Shown here: one piece after another, positions 42,505 through 51,231 of the stretch | How positions within the stretch are numbered: position 1 is the first letter of the stretch | How the letters are laid out: the number at the start of each line of letters is the position of its first letter | Assembly (NCBI RefSeq): GCF_024464185.1 | Contig: NZ_JANHAU010000002.1 | Location: 372,001-436,000, forward strand | Direction: 5' to 3' | Source of the DNA: Haloarchaeobius salinus | GTDB lineage: Archaea; Halobacteriota; Halobacteria; Halobacteriales; Natrialbaceae | Length of the DNA: 64,000 bases | Translations under genes and position numbers: made by a program | Notes under the pieces: model-generated | What the model saw: the letters and a program-made list of their open reading frames with translations, nothing else | What the model was told of the DNA's origin: nothing | Databases searched by the model: none

Positions 42505-43455
42505 TCACTCCACCGTCGGCAGGTCGACTTCCTCCCCGTCGGCGTAGACGGTGGGGTCGCGGATGATGCCGTCCTGGTGGAGGGGTGCGCTGGTGTCGCC
42601 GCCGATGCCGGCGTCGTCGCCGAAGGCGATGTGGACGGTGCCGCCGGCCTTCTCGTCGAGCAGGACGCTCCCGACGAGTTCGGTGACGGCGACGTTGGTG
42701 CCGATGCCGAGTTCGGCGAGGTTGTAGGCGTCCTGGCCTACTTCCTCGGCGGCAGTCTCGAGCATCGCGTCGATCTCCTCGGAGTCGGTGGCGGTGACGT
42801 AGCCGTCCTCGACCTCGATGGTCACCGTCTCGCCCGCCTCGAGCAGGCCGTGGGGGTCGATGGTGCCGTCGACGACGTAGGTGCCGTTCGCGGTCTCGGG
42901 GGAGACGAACACCTCGCCGGCGGGGAGGTTGGAGAACTCGCCGGGCTCGTGGACCATGCCGGTGTCCGAGCGCCAGTCGCGGTCGCCCGGCTCGAACGTG
43001 ATGTCGGTGCCCAGTTCGGTGGTGACGCGGATCTCGTCGGCGTCTGCGACCTGTTCGAGCATCGACTCGCACTCGGCGGCGATGTTCGCGTAGTCGGCGT
43101 CCAGCCCGGTCAGGAACACCTCCTCGGTGATGCCGGGGAGGGTCGCGCCGCGCGCGCCGGCCTCGCAGGCGTCGCCGCGGGCGCGGGTGTGGCTGATGCT
43201 CTTCGTCGTCGGTGCGAGGAACACGTCGCTGGCCGCCATCGCGGCGGCGACGGGTTCGGGCGGTTCCTCGCCGTGCTGGTTCCCCGGCGGGTAGCGGAGC
43301 AGGGTGGCGTCGTCCGTTATCTCGCTCGCGACCTCGTACAATGCCTCGCCGATGGGGCGGCGCTTGTCGTCGGTGACGACGGCGCAGGACTCGTCGCTGG
43401 CGAGGTTCAGACACTGGCGGATTGCGGTTTCGGCGGGTTCGCGGAGGTCGGTCAT
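42505..43455 (-). CDS. M29-like aminopeptidase (third, divergent copy)
   Basis: A 316-residue protein related to the M29 pair at 17.5-20 kb but shorter. Ligand motifs are kept: NLPAGEVFVSPE, AELGIGTN, GGTVHIAFGDD and SAPLHQDGIIRD. The N-terminal half differs (ESCAVVTDDKRRPIGEALY), as in leucyl aminopeptidase-like haloarchaeal members. Cytoplasmic. The gene follows the repeat copy 2, with its stop about 75 bases after the repeat end. Confidence 0.85.
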   Translation of the reverse strand: MTDLREPAETAIRQCLNLASDESCAVVTDDKRRPIGEALYEVASEITDDATLLRYPPGNQHGEEPPEPVAAAMAASDVFLAPTTKSISHTRARGDACEAGARGATLPGITEEVFLTGLDADYANIAAECESMLEQVADADEIRVTTELGTDITFEPGDRDWRSDTGMVHEPGEFSNLPAGEVFVSPETANGTYVVDGTIDPHGLLEAGETVTIEVEDGYVTATDSEEIDAMLETAAEEVGQDAYNLAELGIGTNVAVTELVGSVLLDEKAGGTVHIAFGDDAGIGGDTSAPLHQDGIIRDPTVYADGEEVDLPTVE

Positions 43456-43500
43456 ACCCGACCGGTCGGCCGGAGCCCTGTTAGGGTTTGCCGTCTGCGC

Positions 43501-43719
43501 TCAGAGCAGCGTCGTCCCGAGCATCACGAGCAGACCGAGGATACCGAGCACCGCGCCGTCGACCTGCACGTAGTCCATCGGGCCGTCGCGGTGGTGGCGG
43601 CGGGCGCGGCCGGTGAGGAAGGTGTCCGCGGGCTCTGTCCCGCCCGGCGTGGTCCGGATGGCACTCACGCCGCCGACGAACAGCACCAGCCCGGCGACGA
43701 ACATCCCCGCGGAGAGCAT
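43501..43719 (-). CDS. Small 2-TM membrane protein
   Basis: A 72-residue protein with two hydrophobic helices (about 3-21 and 53-72) and a polar middle. The upstream minus-strand TATA-like CGTATATATCC patch (43754-43765) lies 35-45 bases before the ATG. Its stop lies 45 bases upstream of the M29-like gene start on the same strand, so the two may share a transcript. Confidence 0.6.
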   Translation of the reverse strand: MLSAGMFVAGLVLFVGGVSAIRTTPGGTEPADTFLTGRARRHHRDGPMDYVQVDGAVLGILGLLVMLGTTLL

Positions 43720-43936
43720 GGTTGATTCCGGCTACGCGAACAGCTACTAAAAGAATTTTCATCGTATATATCCAGAAATGAAGTGTTATCGCTGCCGGGT
43801 GACGGGTGCTGACCGCCTAACGACCGATTAGATCCGTCCGGGACGGGAGCCGGTTCCGTCGCGCGAGGACTTACTCGCCGACGAAGTAGGGCGGAGCCTC
43901 GAAACGGTTATCTCGCGGGGCTATCGACGTTCCGGT

Positions 43937-44950
43937 ATGATCCAGGTGGCCATCAACGGCTACGGTACCATCGGCAAGCGCGTCGCGGACGCGGTGCGAG
44001 CCCAGCCCGACATGGAGGTCGTCGGCGTCGCCAAGACACGTCCCAACTTCGAGGCCGAGACGGCCGTCGACAAGGGCTACCCCCTCTACGCCGCCATCGA
44101 GGACCGCATCCCACTGTTCGACGACGCCGATATCGAGCTCGCGGGCACGGTCGACGAGCTCGTCGCGGCCGCCGACGTGGTCGTCGACGCCTGTCCCTCG
44201 GGCATCGGCGCGGACAACGTCTCCATGTACCGCGAGCACGACACGCCCGCGCTCCTCCAGGGCGGCGAGGACGCCGACGCCGCCGACGTGAGCTTCAACG
44301 CCCGAGCGAACTTCGACGAGACCACCGGCGCGGACGTCGCCCGCGTCGTCTCCTGCAACACGACCGGGCTCTCCCGGCTGGTCGCGCCGCTCCAGGAGGA
44401 GTACGGCATCGAGAAGGTGCGCGCGACGCTGGTCCGTCGCGGCGGCGACCCCGCCCAGACCGGCCGCGGCCCCATCAACGACATCCTGCCGAACCCGGTC
44501 AGCCTCCCCTCACACCACGGCCCCGACGTGAACACCATCTTCCCCGACCTCGCCATCGACACGCTCGGGCTGAAGGTGCCCGCGACGCTCATGCACACCC
44601 ACAGCGTCAACGTCGAGCTCGAATCGACGCCCGACGCGGGCGAGGTCCGCGAGCTGCTCGAGTCCCAGTCCCGAACGTTCGTCATCGACGAGCACATGGC
44701 CATCGACGGCGCGGGCAAGCTCAAGGAGTACGCCCAGGACGTGGGCCGGCCGCGCGCCGACATCTGGGAGAACTGCATCTGGGGCGAGTCCATCACGATG
44801 GAGGGCAACGACCTGTACCTGTTCCAGGCCATCCACCAGGAGTCCGACGTGGTGCCGGAGAACGTCGACGCGGTGCGGGCCATCCTCGGCGAGAGCGACG
44901 CCGCCGACAGCATCGAGACGACGAACGAGGCCCTCGGGATGGGGCTGTAG
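43937..44950 (+). CDS. gap: Type II glyceraldehyde-3-phosphate dehydrogenase
   Basis: A 337-residue archaeal GAPDH. N-terminal [17 protein letters not shown] binds the nucleotide; catalytic Cys is in [28 protein letters not shown] and [12 protein letters not shown] are archaeal hallmarks, with [12 protein letters not shown] in the first half. It takes NAD(P) and works in glycolysis or gluconeogenesis. A GTTATC box about 28 bases upstream may be the promoter. Confidence 0.95.
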   Translation: MIQVAINGYGTIGKRVADAVRAQPDMEVVGVAKTRPNFEAETAVDKGYPLYAAIEDRIPLFDDADIELAGTVDELVAAADVVVDACPSGIGADNVSMYREHDTPALLQGGEDADAADVSFNARANFDETTGADVARVVSCNTTGLSRLVAPLQEEYGIEKVRATLVRRGGDPAQTGRGPINDILPNPVSLPSHHGPDVNTIFPDLAIDTLGLKVPATLMHTHSVNVELESTPDAGEVRELLESQSRTFVIDEHMAIDGAGKLKEYAQDVGRPRADIWENCIWGESITMEGNDLYLFQAIHQESDVVPENVDAVRAILGESDAADSIETTNEALGMGL

Positions 44951-45055
44951 GGTGGACGCTCCCGTTCCGGCAGATTTCGAACGCTAGCACGGCCCGGAAC
45001 CGGCGACGTTGACCGGGACAGAAGGCTTTTGACGTGACGGCCGCAAGGAACTGCC

Positions 45056-45445
45056 ATGCGTCGTGACGACCGTGACGAGCCGTTCGACGACTTCTTCAAG
45101 GAGATCGAGCGGATGATGAACGAGATGATGGGAGACCGGTCGGTCGACATGCAGTTCGAGGGCGACGCAGGCTTCGGCTCGGACACGCACGTCGACATCC
45201 ACGAGACCGACGACGAGATCCGCGTGGTGGCGGACCTCCCGGGTGTCGAGAAAGAGAACATCAAGCTGGAGTGCGACGGCGAGGCACTCACCATCGGTGC
45301 AGAGAGCGAGCACCGACAGTACCACGAGCGCGTCGAACTTCCGAGCCGCGTCGACGAGCACAACGCGACAGCGACCTACAACAACGGCGTGCTCGAGGTC
45401 GTCTTCGAGCGACTGGACACCTCCGCGGGCATCGACCTGAAGTAG
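45056..45445 (+). CDS. hsp20: Hsp20/alpha-crystallin family chaperone
   Basis: A 129-residue small heat shock protein. A short N-terminal helix region (FDDFFKEIERMMNEMMGD) precedes the alpha-crystallin domain (HVDIHETDDEIRVVADLPGV to YNNGVLEVVFERL). A C-terminal IxI motif is missing; the end is SAGIDLK. Similar haloarchaeal proteins can be stress chaperones or gas-vesicle associated; no gvp gene is present, so the former is favoured. Confidence 0.88.
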   Translation: MRRDDRDEPFDDFFKEIERMMNEMMGDRSVDMQFEGDAGFGSDTHVDIHETDDEIRVVADLPGVEKENIKLECDGEALTIGAESEHRQYHERVELPSRVDEHNATATYNNGVLEVVFERLDTSAGIDLK

Positions 45446-45484
45446 CGACCTGCCGTCCTCCGTCTTTCCGCCGCGAGCCGCCGG

Positions 45485-46360
45485 CTACGCGCTCGCGGTC
45501 TCCCGAATCGCCTCTGCGAGCCGGTCCCAGAACCCGTCCTCGTACTTCGCGGCGTCGTCGATCGTCGGGCGCGCGTTCGTCTCGTTGACCAGCACGTCTT
45601 CCGTCCCGACGAGCAGGTCGACGCCGAGGAAGCGGACCCCGAGCTCGTCGGCGACCCGTTCTGCGAGCCGCCGGTACCCGGGGTCGAGGTCGACGGGCGT
45701 CGCCTCGGCTCCCCGGTGGACGTTGTGCTTCCAGCGCCCGGCCTCGCGGTCGGCATCCGAGAGCCGGCGTTCGACCGCGCCGACGTACTCGCCGTCGAGC
45801 ACCATCACCCGGTAGTCGCGGGCGTCGGGGACGAACTCCTGGACGAGGTAGGAGCGGTCGCCGGTCGCCCGGAAGTCGTGGACGAGGTTCAGGTAGTCCG
45901 TGACGCCGAGCGCCGAGTCGAGGTCGGGCACCTTCGCGACGCCGATGCCCCTCGTCGTGGAGTTCGGTTTGAGGACGACCGGCGGGTCGAGCGACGCGAC
46001 GGCATCGGCCACGGCGGACTCGTCGGCCGGATTCGAGACGTAGACCGACCGCGGCACGGGAACTCCGGCGCGTTCGAGCCGCGCGAGGATGCCCGCCTTG
46101 TTGCGCGAGGTGAGCACCGCGTCGCGGCCGTTGAGCCAGGGCACGTCGAGTAGCGCGTCGGCGACGCCACCCTCCATCATCCGGCCCGGATAGACGAAGC
46201 CGGCGTCGAACTGGTCGCGGGAGAACGGTGCCGAATCGGGTGAGAGCGCGAGGGTGCGCTCTTTCACCTGGGCGTGGTGGACGGAGATGCCGCGCTCGGC
46301 GAGCGGCTCGCGCATCCGCTCGAACGTCTCGGCACGGTTGACGACTGCGAGGTCGACCAT
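45485..46360 (-). CDS. RimK-like ATP-grasp ligase
   Basis: A 291-residue ATP-grasp protein. TSRNKAGILARLERAGVPVP marks the N-terminal part; PPVVLKPNSTTRGIGVAKV contains the ATP-binding lysine and Gly-rich loop; YLVQEFVPDARDYRVMVLDGE and LGVDLLVGTEDVLVNETNARP are the Mg/ATP motifs. It may add glutamate or a related residue to a peptide or cofactor. Substrate unknown; lysine/coenzyme F420 and MptN-like tails are possible. Confidence 0.85.
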   Translation of the reverse strand: MVDLAVVNRAETFERMREPLAERGISVHHAQVKERTLALSPDSAPFSRDQFDAGFVYPGRMMEGGVADALLDVPWLNGRDAVLTSRNKAGILARLERAGVPVPRSVYVSNPADESAVADAVASLDPPVVLKPNSTTRGIGVAKVPDLDSALGVTDYLNLVHDFRATGDRSYLVQEFVPDARDYRVMVLDGEYVGAVERRLSDADREAGRWKHNVHRGAEATPVDLDPGYRRLAERVADELGVRFLGVDLLVGTEDVLVNETNARPTIDDAAKYEDGFWDRLAEAIRETASA

Positions 46361-46390
46361 GTGACAGGGTTCGACCCCGGAACAAAAAGC

Positions 46391-46921
46391 CTACGCGATG
46401 AGTTTCTCCTCGCCGCGCTCGACGACGACGCGACAGGGCGGGGAGATCTTGTTGTAGGCGCGGCGGAAGGCGTCCTTGACCTCGGGGGCCTGCTCGACGG
46501 TGCACCAGCAGGTGAACAGTCGCTCACCGTTCGGGACGCGGGCGGCGGTGCCGACGATCTTCCCGAAGGACTGGCGCATGCCGTCGGAGACACGGTCGGC
46601 ACCCGCGCCGGTGGCCTGCTTGTTCTCGCGGATGACGTGGTGCGGGAACTTCCGGAGGATCATGTAGTAGTTGCCCTCGCCGAGGGTCTTGATGAGGTGG
46701 CGGTTGGCCGACAGCCGGGAGGCCTCGAGCGAGCCGTGGCGCAGCTGGCACTCCTCCTCGAGCACCAGCGAGATCTGGACGGGCCAGTCGTCGGGGTCGC
46801 TGGCGGTGTCGCCCATCTTGTGCTGTGCGATCTTCGAGCCGGGGATGCCGGTGATGTACTCGCGTCGTGTGTACGCGGGCTTGGAGATCTCCCGGTACAT
46901 CGACGCCGGTTTGTCGGACAT
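46391..46921 (-). CDS. rpl10e: Ribosomal protein L10e (uL16 family)
   Basis: A 176-residue large-subunit protein. Start [21 protein letters not shown], central [42 protein letters not shown] and [10 protein letters not shown] are all conserved. It has a TTTATTCG-like promoter 33 bases upstream on the minus strand and probably a very short leader. The longer open frame to 47251 overlaps an HTH gene and was rejected. Confidence 0.96.
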   Translation of the reverse strand: MSDKPASMYREISKPAYTRREYITGIPGSKIAQHKMGDTASDPDDWPVQISLVLEEECQLRHGSLEASRLSANRHLIKTLGEGNYYMILRKFPHHVIRENKQATGAGADRVSDGMRQSFGKIVGTAARVPNGERLFTCWCTVEQAPEVKDAFRRAYNKISPPCRVVVERGEEKLIA

Positions 46922-47010
46922 GGTTATTACGGGCAACTGAGGCCGAGCGCGCGAATAAAGGCTTCGAAGCGGAGCGGGCAGGAGAGAGAACGGCCGGTCG
47001 AACGGCGGAC

Positions 47011-47241
47011 TCAGCTGGCGGCGTAGCAGTCGCCGTCGCACTCGACGAGGCCGGAGTCGGTCAGCGAGCCGAGGACCGAGAACAGCGCGAGCTTCGGGAC
47101 GTCGAGCGACTGCTGCATCTCGTCGACGGTCGACTGACCGGCGGTGTCGAGGTAGAGGTAGATCAGCTTCGCCGTCGGCGACGTGAGCTCCGCGGGAATC
47201 GGTTCGGTGGTCTGTCTGAGGGCAGCGCGTTGGGTGCTCAT
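47011..47241 (-). CDS. TrmB-like small HTH protein
   Basis: A 76-residue winged-HTH protein: [44 protein letters not shown] has the order helix, turn, recognition helix expected for TrmB-type domains. Alone it is a minimal DNA-binding module. A TTTATATC box about 27 bases before the ATG suggests leaderless transcription. It lies 89 bases upstream of L10e on the same strand. Confidence 0.75.
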   Translation of the reverse strand: MSTQRAALRQTTEPIPAELTSPTAKLIYLYLDTAGQSTVDEMQQSLDVPKLALFSVLGSLTDSGLVECDGDCYAAS

Positions 47242-47858
47242 TGTATCTCAAACGACGTCTGCATCAGATATAAAGCTATGCCCAATGCGATGAAAATACC
47301 TAATATTGCCTTCGATATGTAATGATACACGCTCCCTCGGCTGGGTGTGTATCGCACAGTGCGGCTCGCCGTCTGGGGCGACGGGGACAGCCGTCGCTCC
47401 GTGGTGTGTAGGACACGGGGACGGCGGCCGTGCAGCCACTCACGGCCGCCGTCAGAGCATGAGTGACGGCAGCACACGGAGATCCTGCAGACTCGCGTCG
47501 ACAGGTGCACTCCAGCGCACAGCGGGTCACCGCTGCAAGCATGGCTACGTGCCGGTGTATTAAAATCTTGCCCAATAGCGCAAGTTTGGACACTTATATT
47601 CCTATAATAGTGCTGTCTCAGATAGTTATCTGGACAGAATCTGCCTGAATGTGTGTCTCGGAGGGGTGTGGAGTCGGGAAACTGTCCGTTCGTGTACGCA
47701 CCCGCCGTAATCGCCACGGACGGCGTCGTCACTGACCGGCGAGCGACCGTTCGCAGGATGGATGCGAGGAGCGGTGCTCCTCGTGGTCGAAGTTGTGGCT
47801 CGCGCCGAAAGGGGCGCGAGCGTGAATCGGATCGTGGGCGTCCGTTAGGAGCCGACGC
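47242..47858. other. 617-base gap without clear gene, with hairpins and AT-rich islands
   Basis: No convincing gene is seen. GACGGCGGCCGTG (47420-47432) pairs with CACGGCCGCCGTC (47441-47453), a 13-bp perfect stem. AT-rich islands are at 47274-47320 and 47570-47625. Smaller hairpins are GAGGAGC 47766-47772 with 47776-47782 (3-base loop) and GCTCGCGCC 47798-47806 with 47813-47821, both behind cspA. An unannotated RNA is possible around 47330-47570. Confidence 0.5.
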
Positions 47859-48053
47859 TCAGAGACGGGTTACGTTCTTTGCGCGCGGGCCCTTCGGGGC
47901 GTCCTCGATCTCGAATTCGATCTCCTGTCCCTCTTCGAGGTCCGGTCCGCCAACGTCCTCCATGTGGAAGAAAACGTCCTCGTCCGCGTCCTCAGTGTCG
48001 ATGAAACCGTAGCCGCCAGTGTCGTTGAAGAAATCAACCTTGCCTTTCGCCAT
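47859..48053 (-). CDS. cspA: CspA-type cold-shock domain protein
   Basis: A 64-residue cold-shock protein. RNP1-like GYGFIDTED and RNP2-like DVFFHMEDV, with GKVDFFNDTG at the start, define the single OB fold. It binds single-stranded RNA/DNA. CCTTATCG about 30 bases upstream is a likely TATA site, so the leader is very short. The start at 48053 is the only one giving the family N-terminus. Confidence 0.95.
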   Translation of the reverse strand: MAKGKVDFFNDTGGYGFIDTEDADEDVFFHMEDVGGPDLEEGQEIEFEIEDAPKGPRAKNVTRL

Positions 48054-48202
48054 TGCAACTGGACTAACGAGCGGGAGACCGATAAGGCTTCCGCGTTCGG
48101 TTCGAGCCCGATATCGGGGGTGTATCCGGGCGCTCTCGGGCGAATTCGAGCCAGATTGGCACTTCACGGCGGTGCTCGGCCGCGAGTGATCGCTCGGAGG
48201 TG

Positions 48203-48793
48203 TCAGTAGGGACCAGGACCGCCGCCACCGTCGGTCGTCGTGTCGGTCGGTCGGACCGGCGAGCCATCGGGTGCGAGCACCCACCAGACGTCGTTCGCGC
48301 CCTGACCCGTCGCATCACCCGCCTCGGTGTCGCTGGCGTAGTAGTACAGCGGCCAGCCGTCCGCGGCGACCTGCGTCGAGCCGTCGTCACGGTCGAACGT
48401 CGTCAACATCGCGTCGACACCGTCGCCCGCCACTGCGTCGCCGTCGACCGTCAGCGGGGGCCACGCGTCGGCACAGCCACCGGTGCAGCTACTCGCGCCC
48501 GACCCCTGCTCGTCCTGGTCGAACATGTACAGGGTCAGTCCGTCGGGACCGACGAGGATGTCGCCGTGGTCGGGATGGCCGCGAACCTGGACCGTCCCAC
48601 CGCCGCCGGCGTCATCTGTGGTCGTCCCGGCCACCGTGGTCTCGGCGGCGGTGGTCTCCGCCGCCGCGGGCTGGGTCGTCGGGGGTGCGGTCGTCGTCCC
48701 GTCACCGGCACCGCCGCCGCCGTCACCGAGGCAGCCGGCGACCGCGAGCGTTCCCGCGACCGCGCCGAGCAACGTCCGTCGTGTACGTTCCAT
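48203..48793 (-). CDS. Secreted COG4315-type lipoprotein
   Basis: A 196-residue protein. MERTRRTLLGAVAGTLAVAGC is a Tat-type signal with lipobox. A Thr/Ala/Glu-rich linker follows (about 25-60). The mature domain has the two COG4315 repeats, LVGPDGLTLYMFDQDEQG..CTGGCADAWPPL and QVAADGWPLYYYASDTEAGDATGQGANDVWW, in which CxxxCAxxWPP and GxPLYYxxxD are typical. Unknown function; possibly redox/haem-related. Confidence 0.85.
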   Translation of the reverse strand: MERTRRTLLGAVAGTLAVAGCLGDGGGGAGDGTTTAPPTTQPAAAETTAAETTVAGTTTDDAGGGGTVQVRGHPDHGDILVGPDGLTLYMFDQDEQGSGASSCTGGCADAWPPLTVDGDAVAGDGVDAMLTTFDRDDGSTQVAADGWPLYYYASDTEAGDATGQGANDVWWVLAPDGSPVRPTDTTTDGGGGPGPY

Positions 48794-48891
48794 GTGAGAA
48801 CTGTTGGCACAGTTGCTGAAGAGGGTTTTCCGAACTCAGTCCAAAATTCGTCCGACATCGCGCGCGTCGACGGGGGCTCGGTCCGGCCGTC

Positions 48892-49194
48892 TCACCGCCA
48901 CGTGATGCGCACGAGGAACAGCAGGGCGACGAGCTCCAGCCCGCAGAGCATCGTCATCCCCACCTGCACCTCGGTGGTGGTCGCCTCGAACCAGCCGACG
49001 AACGCGGGGTGGAGCAGGTAGAAGTACACCCACAGCAGGTTCTCGACGAGGAGGAAGCCCGCGAACACCAGCAGGCCGAGGGTGTGCTGGGCACCGTGCT
49101 GTCGGTAGCCCCGGAGCCACACCGAGCCCAGCGCGAGCAGCAACAGCACGTTGACTCCAGCGGCGGCCAGGGCCACCTCAAGCCAGACCGTCAT
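48892..49194 (-). CDS. Small 3-TM protein of the second HTH-linked module
   Basis: A 100-residue protein with three hydrophobic helices (about 5-27, 40-61, 77-97); the loop after helix 1 is WLRGYRQHGAQHTLG. It resembles in size and layout the 28286-28600 protein, though identity is low. It starts 54 bases after the HTH gene in the same orientation. Confidence 0.7.
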   Translation of the reverse strand: MTVWLEVALAAAGVNVLLLLALGSVWLRGYRQHGAQHTLGLLVFAGFLLVENLLWVYFYLLHPAFVGWFEATTTEVQVGMTMLCGLELVALLFLVRITWR

Positions 49195-49248
49195 CGTTCA
49201 CCCCTCGTGTGCGGACCGTAATCCGTGTTGTCCAAATTTCGTCCATAC

Positions 49249-49530
49249 TTAGTCCTCTCCCACCGTCGCCAGTATCTCCTCGACGATGTCCCAGTTCGCC
49301 CGTGTGGCGTCGGTGAACGTGTACACCGCCGCGTACTCGTCGCCACTCCGGTCCACGACGTTGTTCTCGAGCAGCACGTCGAGGTGGTGGCGCACCGTGG
49401 TGTAGTCGAGGTCGAGCTCGGTCGCGAGCTGGTTGGCGTTGCGCGGGCGCTCGTCGAGCGCGCGCACGATACGGACACGTGACGGCCCCCCGCGTGAACT
49501 CGCCAGCACGTACCAGAGCACGCCCTCCAT
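49249..49530 (-). CDS. Winged-HTH regulator of the second HTH-3TM module
   Basis: A 93-residue ArsR-like protein. MEGVLWYVLASSRGGPSRVRIVRALDERPRNANQLATELDLDYTTVRHHLDVLLENNVV is a complete HTH with recognition helix YTTVRHHLDVL. The wing is SGDEYAAVYTF. ATG 49530 is preferred because it begins the conserved part; a leaderless GTG at 49608, 21 bases from a shared TATA, would add 26 residues. Both are possible. Confidence 0.75.
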   Translation of the reverse strand: MEGVLWYVLASSRGGPSRVRIVRALDERPRNANQLATELDLDYTTVRHHLDVLLENNVVDRSGDEYAAVYTFTDATRANWDIVEEILATVGED

Positions 49531-49628
49531 CCGTCCGACGGTACTCGGGAGGTGCTTGTAAACGTACACGGTGGACACCGGGCCCGCCCCGGGATAGCGA
49601 TAGCTCACTGTTTCCCCTTCCCAAAGTA

Positions 49629-49636
49629 CTATATAT
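49629..49636. promoter_or_regulatory. Shared divergent TATA box (HTH gene and DUF4234 gene)
   Basis: CTATATAT lies 24 bases before the ATG at 49660 and 21 bases past the GTG at 49608 on the other strand. It may serve either direction; leaderless initiation fits both. Confidence 0.45.
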
Positions 49637-49659
49637 GGGCCTTGTAATTGATAGGCTGT

Positions 49660-49992
49660 ATGTCAGGAAGACCGCAGGTGACGGACCCGACAGCGTTCGA
49701 ACAGAAATCACTCGGAAAGCAGGTCCTGTTCTCGATCGTAACGTTCGGCCTGTATATGCTATACTGGAACTACACCACCGCCGAACAACTCGACCAGGGC
49801 ACCGACCAGAGTCTGTCGCCGATTCTGGTCTTCATCCCGTTCGTCAACCTCCTCGTGATCTGGCAGATGGCCGGTGCCGCCGAGGCTGTGACGGACAAGG
49901 ACCGAATGGTCATCCTGCTCGGCTGGATCTTCACCGGCGTCCTGGCGTGGTACTGGATCCAGTCCGGCATCAACGACGTAGCCGCTAACTGA
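49660..49992 (+). CDS. DUF4234-like membrane protein
   Basis: A 110-residue protein with FEQKSLGKQVLFSIVTFGLYMLYW as a signature of the DUF4234 type. Three hydrophobic segments follow. Its role is unknown. A small hairpin GGTCC/GGAAC-type at 50024-50037 may mark the end of the transcript. Confidence 0.75.
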   Translation: MSGRPQVTDPTAFEQKSLGKQVLFSIVTFGLYMLYWNYTTAEQLDQGTDQSLSPILVFIPFVNLLVIWQMAGAAEAVTDKDRMVILLGWIFTGVLAWYWIQSGINDVAAN

Positions 49993-50153
49993 GTGGGTGC
50001 GGACCCCAGAGCCAGACTGAAGGGTCCTTCGGAACCGCCAGACGGCGATATATTTTACAGTCCCGGTACCCGGCTCGCCCAGCCGTTGACGGAGCGGTCT
50101 CTCACCGAGCGCACCCAGTCGTCGCCGCGATCGCTGTCGCGGGTCGAGTGGGA

Positions 50154-50639
50154 CTATCCCTCCTCTCCCGCCCAGTAGTCCACGTCGTCGTCGATGCGGT
50201 AGTAGCCGTGGACGCTGCGCTCGCCCGACCCGCCCGGTGGTGAGCCGACGAACACGCCGATCTTCCCGGAGTCGGGGTACACCGTCACGTCCGGCTCCGC
50301 CATGGTCGACATCGCGAGGTACCTGACCGGGCCGTCGCTGTCGTTGACCACCCGGTGTGCGCCGCGCTCGTCCGCCGGCAGCGCCACGTAGTCGCCCGCC
50401 GTCAGTGCGATCATCTCGCCGTCGAGCCGGAGCGTACACTCGCCGTCGAGGACGTACATCGCCTCCTCGTTGGCCGTGTGGTAGTGATATGGCCACGACT
50501 TCCCGCCGGCCGGGAGCTCGTACAGGCTGCAACCAAGCGCCTCGCCGCCGGCCGGGTCGGCCAGCTTCCTGCGGCGGAGGGCGTCCTCCCCGTCGCCGAC
50601 CGTCGTCCACTCCAGGTCGTCCGCGTTGACGATTGGCAT
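50154..50639 (-). CDS. Cupin-domain protein
   Basis: A 161-residue single cupin. Metal ligands are visible in the first motif (SWPYHYHTANEEAMYVLDGE) and second motif (YVALPADERGAHRVVN). Such proteins are often sugar isomerase-like or unknown. C-terminal SVHGYYRIDDDVDYWAGEEG is an extra segment. ATG 50639 is chosen. Confidence 0.85.
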   Translation of the reverse strand: MPIVNADDLEWTTVGDGEDALRRRKLADPAGGEALGCSLYELPAGGKSWPYHYHTANEEAMYVLDGECTLRLDGEMIALTAGDYVALPADERGAHRVVNDSDGPVRYLAMSTMAEPDVTVYPDSGKIGVFVGSPPGGSGERSVHGYYRIDDDVDYWAGEEG

Positions 50640-50741
50640 GGTTCGCTGTTCCGAAAGGAGCGACGTAAGCGTTCGCCCGTGGGCGGTCGTGGTGCTCCGT
50701 CGGTGGGAAATCTGCGGTAGAAAGTCCGACAGCATGGGTCG

Positions 50742-50867
50742 CTAGGACCCGAGCCAGCTCGCGAATCCGCCTGCCAGCACGACGAGTGCACCGGTGATGA
50801 ACGTACCGGGAATCGGGAGCACGAACAGGCCCAGTCCAACTGCGATGGCGAGTGTAGATGCTTTCAT
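50742..50867 (-). CDS. 41-residue membrane peptide
   Basis: The minus-strand frame starts MKASTLAIAVGLGLFVLPIPG and ends ASWLGS. It is almost entirely hydrophobic with a Pro kink, so one or two membrane helices. It is below the size normally annotated, but coding is supported by the hydrophobic order and a proper ATG and stop. Unknown function. Confidence 0.55.
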   Translation of the reverse strand: MKASTLAIAVGLGLFVLPIPGTFITGALVVLAGGFASWLGS

Positions 50868-50920
50868 GCTGTGGGTTGGAGCGCCGACGGCGTGGTTGGC
50901 GGCCCGATGCGACCCGCCCG

Positions 50921-51157
50921 CTACGACTGGAACGGCTCGTCGTCGCGGTGGTTGTCCGGGTTCTCCTGTTCACTGGCCTCCGTCTCGCGGAGCTCGGACT
51001 CCTGTTCGATGTCGTGTTCCGTCTGTCGCTGCTCCGCACGACGTTCCGCCTCGCGGGCCTCGGCTTCGGCCTCCTCGCGGTCCTCCTCGTCGGCGTCGTC
51101 GGCCGTCTCCAGCTCGGTGTCCTCCTCGATGTCGATGCCGTGTTTGTCTTCCCCCAT
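50921..51157 (-). CDS. Acidic coiled-coil protein, small
   Basis: A 78-residue highly charged protein (MGEDKHGIDIEEDTELETAD..., then repeated EAE/REAE units). A coiled coil is predicted by eye in EEDREEAEAEAREAERRAEQ. Its function is unknown. The start (ATG 51157) and absence of a competing frame support it. Confidence 0.5.
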   Translation of the reverse strand: MGEDKHGIDIEEDTELETADDADEEDREEAEAEAREAERRAEQRQTEHDIEQESELRETEASEQENPDNHRDDEPFQS

Positions 51158-51231
51158 GGGAGGACGAACGGGCGCGAACCGATTCGAAGCCGGGCCTACA
51201 CAGTGAGCCACGCCGCCTTTAGTTGGTTCTC

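Noticed and set aside
46391-47251. Longer L10e frame with 110 extra residues
   Set aside because: It overlaps the TrmB-like gene; L10e has a standard [12 protein letters not shown] start at 46921.
47238-47732. 164-codon frame on the minus strand in the intergenic gap
   Set aside because: Composition is not haloarchaeal (many Cys, Ser, His; few acidic residues), and it crosses the 13-bp hairpin; only its last 30 residues look hydrophobic.
49993-50178. 61-codon plus-strand frame behind the DUF4234 gene, with a GATATATTTT box
   Set aside because: The frame overlaps the cupin stop region and has no family features; the AT-rich box may be an orphan promoter or none.
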